Positions 9,363 to 18,098 of a DNA stretch of 64,000 bases are shown here, in pieces; positions within the stretch are counted from its first letter, which is position 1; the number at the start of each line of letters is the position of its first letter. The stretch is from Sediminibacterium sp. FEMGT703S (GTDB lineage: Bacteria > Bacteroidota > Bacteroidia > Chitinophagales > Chitinophagaceae): positions 558,001 through 622,000 of the forward strand of contig PGCO01000002.1 of assembly GCA_002786355.1 (NCBI GenBank), given 5' to 3'. Both the position numbers and the translations under genes were made by a program. The notes under the pieces are model-generated. The model made no database searches. It saw nothing but the letters and a program-made list of their open reading frames with translations, and was not told where the DNA came from.

Positions 9363-11735
9363 TTGAAAAATCTATCTTTTTATATCCCTAAAATATTGTG
9401 TTTAGCCCTTTTGTTTATGCCTATTTTGAACGCGCAGGCACAAACAACTTTAGAAACAACAACACTTCGTTGTGAGTTAGATGAAACGGGGCGAGTAAAA
9501 GCCCTGATAGATCGCAGCAGCGGCATTAACTACGTGCCTGATGTAAATGTGGGGTATTTGATCCGCCTAAAAATGACTAATCAACAAGAATTGACCCCTC
9601 AGCGGATGCAAAGAAAAGGCAATCAAATTTTGCTCTATTTTGCGAATGGCCTCAAACTAGAACTGCGAGTGAATGTGCAACCTGCATATTTGAGTTTTCA
9701 AGTCCTGCGTTGTTCCGATACCCGTCAAATAAATACATTGCTTTGGGGACCGTTGAACACTTCCATTCGGGACACCATCGGAGAAGTGGTTGGGGTAGTG
9801 CGCAATGCCAATTTTGCCATTGGCATTCAGGCCTTGAATGCTAAAACCATCGGAGGTAAGCAACAAGGCGAAGACGGCACTACTGCAAGCTCTGCGGGCA
9901 TTACTGGTTCCACTGCCACTTCAGAAATACATGGGTCTTCACTACAAGCATTTTGCTTGAATGCAGCTTTGCCACGTCAGGTAGATGTATTGCATATGAA
10001 AGCCAATACAGTGCCGCCTATTCCCAACTATACCATTGAAGGTAGCGCGATTGCCCTTTTTGGTGTACCGAATAATCAAGCATTACAAACCATCGGCACC
10101 ATCAGCCAAAAAGAAAAATTACCCTATCAAACCATTGATAGCCAGTGGATCCGTACTTCTCCAAAACGCAATCGGCCATACCTGATCACCAACTTTTCCG
10201 AGGCAAATTTTGATGAGCTGTTGGATCTAACACGCCGCTTAGGCTTTTACTCTATTTATCATGAAGGGCCGTTTAATACATGGGGGCATTTTGAATTGGA
10301 AAAGAGTCTGTTTCCAAATGGTCGTACTGGCATGAAACGCAGTGTGGAGAAAGCCAGTGCGGCTGGTATTAAAGTGGGTGTGCATACACTTACCAATTTT
10401 ATTTCAACCAATGATACGTTTGTATCGCCAACGCCTTCATCAGGTTTACTGGCTACTAATACCAGCATTATTAGTGAAGCCGTCAGTGCTGAAACCAAAG
10501 AAATTCCCATTGCTGATTTGGCCTTATTTGATTTTAAATCTACTTTGAATTGTGTTCAAATTGGTACAGAGCTGATTCGTTATCAGGAAATCAGTAAAGA
10601 AGGTGTACCGCGTTTGCTCAATTGCCAGCGAGGTGCATTGGGTACGGTTGCACAAGCTTTTCCGCGTGGTGCAAAAATCAAAAGACTCGCCGACCATGGA
10701 TATAAAACCCTTTTTCCCGATTGGCAATTACAAGAAAAAATGATTCAAAATCTTGCCAACTTTTTTAATGAAACTGGCGTGTCTCACTTAGATTTTGATG
10801 GGCATGAGGGTGCCCTGTATACTGGTTACGGCGATTATGGAACGAATTATTGGGTAGATCAATTCATGAAAAAAGTAGACCATCAGGTATTTAATGGGTC
10901 GAGTATCATGAACCATTACTACTGGCATCACAACAGCTATATCAATTGGGGTGAGCCTTGGTATGCCAGCTTTCGCGAGAGTCAGGCCGATCATCGCTTT
11001 CGCTTACAACCGTTTTTTGAACGCAACTACATGCCCAATATGTTGGGCTGGTTTTTAGTGACCCCAACCACTACAGTGGAAGATGTGGAATGGATGATGT
11101 CGGTTTCGGCTGGTTACAATGCAGGCTTTGCATTGGTGTTGCGTTATGAAGCGCTTAAGAAGAATCCGAATATTGATAGCATCATTGCTACAATTGCGCG
11201 ATGGGAAGAAGCAAAACAGCAAGGAATTTTTAATCCAACACAACGTGCATTACTGAAAAATACCAAAAACGATTTTCATTTAACGCATGCAGCACCTGGT
11301 AATTGGCAACTGCAGCATTATGACAAATTTCGCTTTGAACATCAGGCAAAATCCCTACAACCTGGCGAGCCGCAACAATCCGTTTTTACATTCAACAACA
11401 AACAGTCTACACAGCCAATGCATTTGTATCTTCATGCAGATGGGAAAGAAGGGAATATTGTGAACCCTGCTCTTGAAATAGATGGTTTTTTTGAAATTAA
11501 ACTGCCTATTACATTACAATCCGGAGAAGCATTGCTTTGGGATGGCTCAGATACAATCAAATACTTCAACGCCAAAAGTGTATTTGTCCGTAATTTAAAT
11601 ATCGGAAAATCATTACCGCTACTCAAACCAGGCCAACATCAGATAGTGGTGTCTGCCGAGCATATAAATGGCGAGCATACTTTGCTAAAAGGCGTTGTCC
11701 GTTTAAAGGGAATTGTAGAAAAAATACAGCACTAG
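9363..11735 (+). CDS. secreted glycoside-hydrolase-like TIM-barrel protein
   Basis: N-terminal signal peptide (LCLALLFMPILNAQAQ). Barrel-like segments: IYHEGPFNTWGHFELEKSLFPNGRTGMKRSVEKASAAGIKVGVHT and HLDFDGHEGALYTGYGDYGTNYWVDQF. Family assignment is inference. Confidence 0.65.
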   Translation: MKNLSFYIPKILCLALLFMPILNAQAQTTLETTTLRCELDETGRVKALIDRSSGINYVPDVNVGYLIRLKMTNQQELTPQRMQRKGNQILLYFANGLKLELRVNVQPAYLSFQVLRCSDTRQINTLLWGPLNTSIRDTIGEVVGVVRNANFAIGIQALNAKTIGGKQQGEDGTTASSAGITGSTATSEIHGSSLQAFCLNAALPRQVDVLHMKANTVPPIPNYTIEGSAIALFGVPNNQALQTIGTISQKEKLPYQTIDSQWIRTSPKRNRPYLITNFSEANFDELLDLTRRLGFYSIYHEGPFNTWGHFELEKSLFPNGRTGMKRSVEKASAAGIKVGVHTLTNFISTNDTFVSPTPSSGLLATNTSIISEAVSAETKEIPIADLALFDFKSTLNCVQIGTELIRYQEISKEGVPRLLNCQRGALGTVAQAFPRGAKIKRLADHGYKTLFPDWQLQEKMIQNLANFFNETGVSHLDFDGHEGALYTGYGDYGTNYWVDQFMKKVDHQVFNGSSIMNHYYWHHNSYINWGEPWYASFRESQADHRFRLQPFFERNYMPNMLGWFLVTPTTTVEDVEWMMSVSAGYNAGFALVLRYEALKKNPNIDSIIATIARWEEAKQQGIFNPTQRALLKNTKNDFHLTHAAPGNWQLQHYDKFRFEHQAKSLQPGEPQQSVFTFNNKQSTQPMHLYLHADGKEGNIVNPALEIDGFFEIKLPITLQSGEALLWDGSDTIKYFNAKSVFVRNLNIGKSLPLLKPGQHQIVVSAEHINGEHTLLKGVVRLKGIVEKIQH

Positions 11736-11751
11736 AAAATATATTGAAATA

Positions 11752-13635
11752 TTAAGCAACTGGTATTTGAATATGCACTTTTGTACCTTTGGGTTGATTA
11801 GCGCTAAAAGTAATTTGTCCCTTTAAATAATTTATTCGAACTGCAATATTTTTTAAGCCTAAACCTCCTTTGTTTATAACTTCCTTGTAGTTGAAGCCAT
11901 TGCCGTTATCTGAGAGTACAACATTAATATAGGATTCAGAACGCTCCAACAACAAAAAAAGCTCATTTGCATTGGCATGTTTAATAACATTATTGATGAG
12001 TTCTTGAATAACCCGATAAAGAATTACCTCTTCATTAAACTCTAATTGCTCTTTAAAACCTTTTGTTTCTAGTTTTATTTTAAGGGTATGTTCGTCAATT
12101 TTTTCAATAAAACTGCGAATATCGCTGGCTATACCGCTCTTCAGCAAAAAGTTAGGCATCATTTTATGGCTAATTACCCGCACTTCTTTACAGCTTTCAT
12201 CAACCAAGGCCATTGTTTTTTCTGCTAAAAACTGATCATCTTTCTTAGGCAATTCAATCCGTTCAAATAGTGCTTGCAAATTCATTTTTACCGCGCTAAA
12301 AAGCTGTCCAACCCCATCATGTAAATCTGCGGCAATTCGTTTTCGTTCAGACTCTTCTGCATCTACAATAGCCTTAGTAAGTTGTTGTTGTTGCTCACCC
12401 CTAATTCGCAAGGCTCTTCTGCTTTGTCCTAACCAAGTAATAGTGGCAAAAACAACTATGGCAAAAACAATACTAATAATAATGTACCTATTTTTTGTAA
12501 TTGTATACTTCTGCTCTTGAATTAGCTTTTCTTTTTCAGCTGTTTCATATTTAATGGTTAATTCTTCAGCTAATTCATTATTAGTAATTCTTTCGATAGA
12601 ATCCTTGTAAGCAAGGTGCATTTTTAAATAAACAAAAGCAGAATCAACTTTTGATACTCGACTAAAAAAATCACTTAAAATTAAATATGCTTCTATTATT
12701 TGTTTATCATTTTTTATTGATTGTGCAATTTTTAAAGCTTGTTTACTGCTTATTTCCGCTTGTATATAATTTCCACTTTTTTCATAGTTTTCTCCCAAGT
12801 AATTATATGTATAAGCCAATTCTATTAATTCATTTTGGCGCTCTCTTATACCAATAGATTTTTTTAAGTATTTCTCAGCCTCTTTGGCTTTATTTAGATA
12901 CATGTAAGCAGCTCCAATATCATTATAAGTAAATGCGATTGCACTTGAATCTTTAAATGCTAACCTTATTCTCAATGCTTTATTGTAAAATTCAATTGCA
13001 TCTAAATATTTGGATTGTTTCCTTTTTAAAATTCCTAAATTTTCATACCCATAAGACATACCAAAAGAATCGCCTGAAGCTTTATAATAATCAATCGAAC
13101 GTTGATGATAACGCTCTGCTCGAATAATATCTTGCATAGAAGAATACACTATACCCAAAGATGTATAGATATCAGCTTTTAAGCTATCAACATTTAATTC
13201 AGTTGCAATCGCCTCAGATTTTATAAAGCTTTTTAAACTTTCAGTATACTTTTTCTTTCTCCGATAAATATTACCAATAGTTTTATTTGCTGAATATTCT
13301 ATAAAAGGAAACTTCTTCTTGCTGCATATATTCAGTGCTGAGTCACAATAGGTCAATGATGTTTCTAACTTTCCCATCATATATAAGGCTTTTCCCGTTT
13401 TCAAATAACCAACTGCTGATAAAGAATCATTTTTGATAGTTCTTGCTAAGGAAATTACTTCTGATATATATATGACCGTTTGTTCTGGCTTAGAAATTGT
13501 TGACAGCTCAAGAAATAGGTTTATTCTTTTTAATGGATTAGTAGTTCTTTTAAGTTCATTTAGTAATGAATCTTCACTGCTTGCAAATAAATTAACACTT
13601 GAAAAAAGTAACGCAACAAGCAGTTTATATTTCAT
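11752..13635 (-). CDS. TPR-containing sensor histidine kinase (HisKA_3/NarX-type)
   Basis: TPR-like repeats, a TM segment (YIIISIVFAIVVFATITWLG), H-box ADLHDGVGQLFSAVKMNLQ, and ATPase NVIKHANANELFLLLE...LSDNGNGF...GGLGLKNI. Confidence 0.92.
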   Translation of the reverse strand: MKYKLLVALLFSSVNLFASSEDSLLNELKRTTNPLKRINLFLELSTISKPEQTVIYISEVISLARTIKNDSLSAVGYLKTGKALYMMGKLETSLTYCDSALNICSKKKFPFIEYSANKTIGNIYRRKKKYTESLKSFIKSEAIATELNVDSLKADIYTSLGIVYSSMQDIIRAERYHQRSIDYYKASGDSFGMSYGYENLGILKRKQSKYLDAIEFYNKALRIRLAFKDSSAIAFTYNDIGAAYMYLNKAKEAEKYLKKSIGIRERQNELIELAYTYNYLGENYEKSGNYIQAEISSKQALKIAQSIKNDKQIIEAYLILSDFFSRVSKVDSAFVYLKMHLAYKDSIERITNNELAEELTIKYETAEKEKLIQEQKYTITKNRYIIISIVFAIVVFATITWLGQSRRALRIRGEQQQQLTKAIVDAEESERKRIAADLHDGVGQLFSAVKMNLQALFERIELPKKDDQFLAEKTMALVDESCKEVRVISHKMMPNFLLKSGIASDIRSFIEKIDEHTLKIKLETKGFKEQLEFNEEVILYRVIQELINNVIKHANANELFLLLERSESYINVVLSDNGNGFNYKEVINKGGLGLKNIAVRINYLKGQITFSANQPKGTKVHIQIPVA

Positions 13636-13703
13636 AAAAGTAAAATAAGTTGCAGTAGTAATATAAAGAAATTAACTTAAATGAATCAGGATTTTTAAAA
13701 TAC

Positions 13704-13734
13704 ATAGGCTGTCTCATTTTTAGAGACAGCCTAT
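13704..13734 (-). terminator. hairpin terminator downstream of beta-propeller gene
   Basis: ATAGGCTGTCTC / GAGACAGCCTAT, perfect 12-bp stem with 7-nt loop. Weak T tract on minus strand. Confidence 0.65.
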
Positions 13735-13779
13735 TCATAGCATTACAATATTAGTAGTGTACAAAATATTATGAAAGAC

Positions 13780-15639
13780 TTATTTCAAATCATATCCCAC
13801 AATAATATTCTTCTCTTTTTTGAAGTACAAAACATCATAGTCCTCATCAACTTCGTATTCAGGCTTTTTATCGTCTAATATAATTTCTGCTTCAACTTTA
13901 CCGGTGTTTTTATTCATTTTAACTAAACCGATACCATCATTTAATTTAGTCAAGATATAAACATGATCTTTTGTACCAGATGTTGCCCTGAATTTTTTAT
14001 TCATTTCACCCAGCATTCCATTAGCAGCGCCTACAGATTGGTTAGCTGATTTAGTTCTGCCAACATAGCGTTCACCAATACTTTGTCTTGTTAAATAAAC
14101 TGCTACTGCACCCATTGCCACTTTACCCAATAAGCTTTGTCCGGGCGCTTTAAAGTATGACTCATAAATCACTTTCCCATCGTAAGAAAACAGTGTATTA
14201 CTCTGCGCCGAACCAACCAAGATACCCGATTCACGTAATTCAATTTTTGAGGGTGTTTCGTTTTCTTTAAAATCTACATCTGCAACTTTTTTAATATCCC
14301 CATCAGATTTAATGAAGAATAATTCAGTACCAGTACTTACCACTAAACGATTATTCTTTTCATCGTACATGGTAATCATATTGGTTACTTTTTTGAATTT
14401 AGTAGCTTCTTTAATTGGTTCCCCAGTTTTTAAGTTCACCACACCCATATCTTTGGTTGTTAAATAAAATGCCTGATTATTCGGTAATATTTCAAAAACT
14501 TTAAAAGTAGGGCCTGTTTTGATATCTTTTTTTACTGCAGGACTGCCAGTAGCTAAATCAATGGTGTTTATTTCGCCTTTGTTGGCTGCATATATAATTC
14601 CAAAAGGGGTTATGGATGCTTCGTGGATAGTACCACCTACCTCATACGCATCTTTCCATACTTTAGCTGCATTTACTCGGTCGTATAATTGAAAGTATGT
14701 TGTTTTTAAATCTGCAGTATGTGTAAATAAATAATTGTCGATTAACTCAAACCTTTGGGGCATCCCTTCTAACTTCGTTGGCTTTTTAGTGGTTAAAGCA
14801 CCATTTGCATCTAGTTTATGTAAATAATGGTCTTTCCCATTACTTTCACCTATATAATACTCCCCTTTTTTCGCATCTGCCACCACTTTAATTATGCTTG
14901 AAGTTCGCTCCAAATCGCTGTAAACCCAATTAATAGTTAATGAGGCTTTATCAATACAAACAATCCCTTTTTCGGTTCTTACAAAGATCTTCCCATCAGA
15001 TTCGTAAAAGTTTAACGCATTGATATAGACACCCATTAGCTTTTTATCTAAAAAACCAACAATTCCCTTTTCTTTAAAACTTACCAAATCATAAACACCT
15101 AGTGCATAACCACCGGTTAGTCTTGTACCCATTACAATCATGGTATTACTTTCTAAATCTGGATGTAAACTCATTATTGCACCCCATCCAGTATTAGCTT
15201 GTGTAAATACCTCAACTCCTGAAGTATAATCAATGATTACTTTACTGTAACCACGCGTTAACGCTAAATAGGGTGTATTTGGAATTAATTGCATTTCTTC
15301 AGGTTTGATTTTACCCATTTTTGTATAGGTATATTTAACATTGCTGGTTTGTGCCTCTATACCACTTAATCCATCAGAAGAACCTACTAACAAATAACCA
15401 CCTGGCGCTTTTTCAATCATTTCAATATTCCCTTTAATGGTATATTGATACTTTTGCTTAATGGTATTTTGTGCAAATACTCCTACTGTCATTAAAACAA
15501 AGAATAAGCTAAAAAATAACTTTGCATAAGCATATTTCTCTTTTTGTTGCTTTATAGTAGGCAACCAGCTAAAATTTAAGCCTAGAGAACTAATAAATCT
15601 TTTCATGGTATGTTTCATTTTATAAAACAAAACAACCAT
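13780..15639 (-). CDS. PQQ/WD40-like beta-propeller protein, hypothetical
   Basis: Long ORF with signal-like hydrophobic segment (LFFSLFFVLMTVGVFAQ) and repeated blade-like segments. True start is probably MKHTMKRF or MKRF, downstream of the ORF start. Confidence 0.6.
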   Translation of the reverse strand: MVVLFYKMKHTMKRFISSLGLNFSWLPTIKQQKEKYAYAKLFFSLFFVLMTVGVFAQNTIKQKYQYTIKGNIEMIEKAPGGYLLVGSSDGLSGIEAQTSNVKYTYTKMGKIKPEEMQLIPNTPYLALTRGYSKVIIDYTSGVEVFTQANTGWGAIMSLHPDLESNTMIVMGTRLTGGYALGVYDLVSFKEKGIVGFLDKKLMGVYINALNFYESDGKIFVRTEKGIVCIDKASLTINWVYSDLERTSSIIKVVADAKKGEYYIGESNGKDHYLHKLDANGALTTKKPTKLEGMPQRFELIDNYLFTHTADLKTTYFQLYDRVNAAKVWKDAYEVGGTIHEASITPFGIIYAANKGEINTIDLATGSPAVKKDIKTGPTFKVFEILPNNQAFYLTTKDMGVVNLKTGEPIKEATKFKKVTNMITMYDEKNNRLVVSTGTELFFIKSDGDIKKVADVDFKENETPSKIELRESGILVGSAQSNTLFSYDGKVIYESYFKAPGQSLLGKVAMGAVAVYLTRQSIGERYVGRTKSANQSVGAANGMLGEMNKKFRATSGTKDHVYILTKLNDGIGLVKMNKNTGKVEAEIILDDKKPEYEVDEDYDVLYFKKEKNIIVGYDLK

Positions 15640-15693
15640 TTTAAGCTAAGTACCGCAATAACGCATTTGTAGTATTTTATTAAATAAAACCCA

Positions 15694-17970
15694 CTAGCGA
15701 ACCACCATCTCATCAATAAACACCCAAGAACCACCACCTGCTGATGGATGCCAATTAAATAATTTTTGAGTTCCTTTTATTTCAAGCTTAACATAACGAA
15801 AACTGCCTAGGGTTTTATTGAACAAAAAATGATGCGTTAAATTTTCTTTACGTTGTTCCCCATCAATGGTTTGGGTTTCAATCAACCGATATGATATACC
15901 ATCTTCTGATACTAAACAGGTAACTGATTTGGGATGCATAATCCAACTTTTAGGGTCATACAAGCTTGATACTTGAATAGATTGATAGTGCTTTGCTGTT
16001 TGAAGGTCTAATACAAGTTCAAAATCTTGCGCTTCCCAACCAAGCCAATGAGCTTTAAAATCATTTGCCCCCTGCACTCCATTGGTCAAAACAGATAAAT
16101 CAGCTTGACTATATTTTATCGAAGGCATTGGTGTTGCACTTGCTTTTTTACGGAATGCATAATTGCCTTCCACTTGAACATCTATAAATCGTTTAGTTGC
16201 TTGATAATACGCTAAAGGTGTAAGACCGGCTTCATTCACATTCTTGACTTCGGTATGCTTTGATACTGTGTAAAAATCCTCAATCATTTGTTGCATGACT
16301 GGTTTTAAAATAAACTTCTCTTTGTTTTCATTATAAAAACCTCTAGATCCAAACATATCGCTTTTACCGATTTCCATCATTGCATACTGAATGGGTAAGC
16401 GACAGAGTTTTACGCGTTGTAATAATAAGGCATCCTTGTTTACTGCTTTTTCAGCAGCATCAAAATATTGGTTGTATTGCATTACATTTTCATGTGATAA
16501 GAATGTTTTAGCATGAGCTACAGGATGACCGTATATATCCAACCATTCACCTGTTTTCTGAATTTCTTTTGTTAACTGAGTAATATATTGTTGAATATAT
16601 ACACCTGCTGGGCCATAATAGCCATTCAAAAAATCAGTCATCACAGAATCTACATTAATTGATGGGTTCCACAACAATCGCGCAATCAAATAGGCTTTTA
16701 ATTCAGAAAACTCATGCCCCAAGCTAGCATTGGTTTGTTGAAAATGCGCATTCACTTTGTTCTTCGTAAAAAATTGAATATTCTTTTGAAGTGTGTGCAG
16801 ATTGGGGAATGGCGAAATATGATGCGAAAAATTAACTGTGTAATCCCACAAGTAAATATTTTTACTGATTTTACCCCAATCGGTAATGTCTTTCAAAAAA
16901 GAAACGCTGAGGCTGTCGTTTTCAATAGCTCTACTCCTATTCAATTCAATGGTACAAAGCATGATTTGTACATTATCCGCAGGTTTGATTTTCTTGGGAG
17001 CTTTCCTTGAATATTGATACGCCAGCGTTGAAATCATTTTCTCAGGAAATTGAGCCGCTACCCTATTTACAAAATGTACGATTGGGCCAGCAGCCGAGCC
17101 CTCTTCTGCAATTATTTTAGCGCATTGATTACATTGACAATAAGAAAAATTATCCCCTTGACTTACCGACCATAACTTTCGGTCGGGCTGTATTGCCATT
17201 TCTTCTTTCAATTTGTTAATGGTTAACTCAAATACATCAGGATTGGTGAGGCATAATTGATCAATAATCCTTTTGTTACCCATCAAAGCAAAATATTCGG
17301 GGTGCTTTTCAAAATAGGTTTCCCAAGGCACCAAACGATTAAACGTATGCACATAAAAACCTTTAGCAAATTCTTCATTATGGTCGTTTAATCTATTCCA
17401 GTTTCTATAGTCTTCATGCTTTTGTGTTAAATCTCCATTTACAATGCGAATAGTATTCACTGGCTTATCTAATTCACATAAAACTGGCAATGTGATAGTC
17501 GTTTTTTTAGGTATTAATTCTACATTAGGCGCATACATTCTACAACCTAAATATTTTTCAAGCATATGTACAACACCATAAATAGCTCCTTTTTTACCTC
17601 CTGATAGAATCAATATATTGTCTTCTTGAGAAGAAATCAAAAAAGCATCTTCTAATAATTGCAGCCTTTTTGATTCAAACTCAGCAGTAAAATGTGTATT
17701 CAGTTGTTGGGGAAGCTTTGAGGGCATAATATAAATGGCATGCTGAATATTTGGCTGATCAGCTTTGACAATTTCCAACTTACTACCTGACATTTTTTGA
17801 ATAGCTGATTGGAGTAATAATGCAGCTTTTTCTTCAACATCAGCAGGCTTTACAGAAAGTACAATTGAGAATTGTGGAGCACCATCTTTAACAATAGTGG
17901 GTTGTTTCTGTGCAAAAAGCTGAAGTGGTAAATTCAAAACGGATAAAAAAAGGAATAATTGAATAGACAT
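15694..17970 (-). CDS. DUF4838-domain protein with alpha-glucuronidase-like N-terminus and C-terminal discoidin-like module
   Basis: ILSGGKKGAIYGVVHMLEKYLGCRMYAP; SVSQGDNFSYCQCNQCAKIIAEEGSAAGPIVHFVNRVAAQFP; C-terminal HPKSVTCLVSEDGISYRLIE...FRYVKLEIKG. Confidence 0.8.
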   Translation of the reverse strand: MSIQLFLFLSVLNLPLQLFAQKQPTIVKDGAPQFSIVLSVKPADVEEKAALLLQSAIQKMSGSKLEIVKADQPNIQHAIYIMPSKLPQQLNTHFTAEFESKRLQLLEDAFLISSQEDNILILSGGKKGAIYGVVHMLEKYLGCRMYAPNVELIPKKTTITLPVLCELDKPVNTIRIVNGDLTQKHEDYRNWNRLNDHNEEFAKGFYVHTFNRLVPWETYFEKHPEYFALMGNKRIIDQLCLTNPDVFELTINKLKEEMAIQPDRKLWSVSQGDNFSYCQCNQCAKIIAEEGSAAGPIVHFVNRVAAQFPEKMISTLAYQYSRKAPKKIKPADNVQIMLCTIELNRSRAIENDSLSVSFLKDITDWGKISKNIYLWDYTVNFSHHISPFPNLHTLQKNIQFFTKNKVNAHFQQTNASLGHEFSELKAYLIARLLWNPSINVDSVMTDFLNGYYGPAGVYIQQYITQLTKEIQKTGEWLDIYGHPVAHAKTFLSHENVMQYNQYFDAAEKAVNKDALLLQRVKLCRLPIQYAMMEIGKSDMFGSRGFYNENKEKFILKPVMQQMIEDFYTVSKHTEVKNVNEAGLTPLAYYQATKRFIDVQVEGNYAFRKKASATPMPSIKYSQADLSVLTNGVQGANDFKAHWLGWEAQDFELVLDLQTAKHYQSIQVSSLYDPKSWIMHPKSVTCLVSEDGISYRLIETQTIDGEQRKENLTHHFLFNKTLGSFRYVKLEIKGTQKLFNWHPSAGGGSWVFIDEMVVR

Positions 17971-18098
17971 GAAAAAAATTAAGGAATGAGTGCATTTTAT
18001 GGTAACAAACCAAGCAGGTTACAAAACAAATTTAACAGGATTTATTAAACCAAAGATTTAAAAAAAACATATCTTATGCTGAATTATTACAAGATTAT

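Noticed and set aside
18027-18034. TAAATTTG promoter element upstream of the DUF4838 gene
   Set aside because: Matches TAnnTTTG, but the nearest TTG is at the wrong spacing (16), so not listed as a feature.
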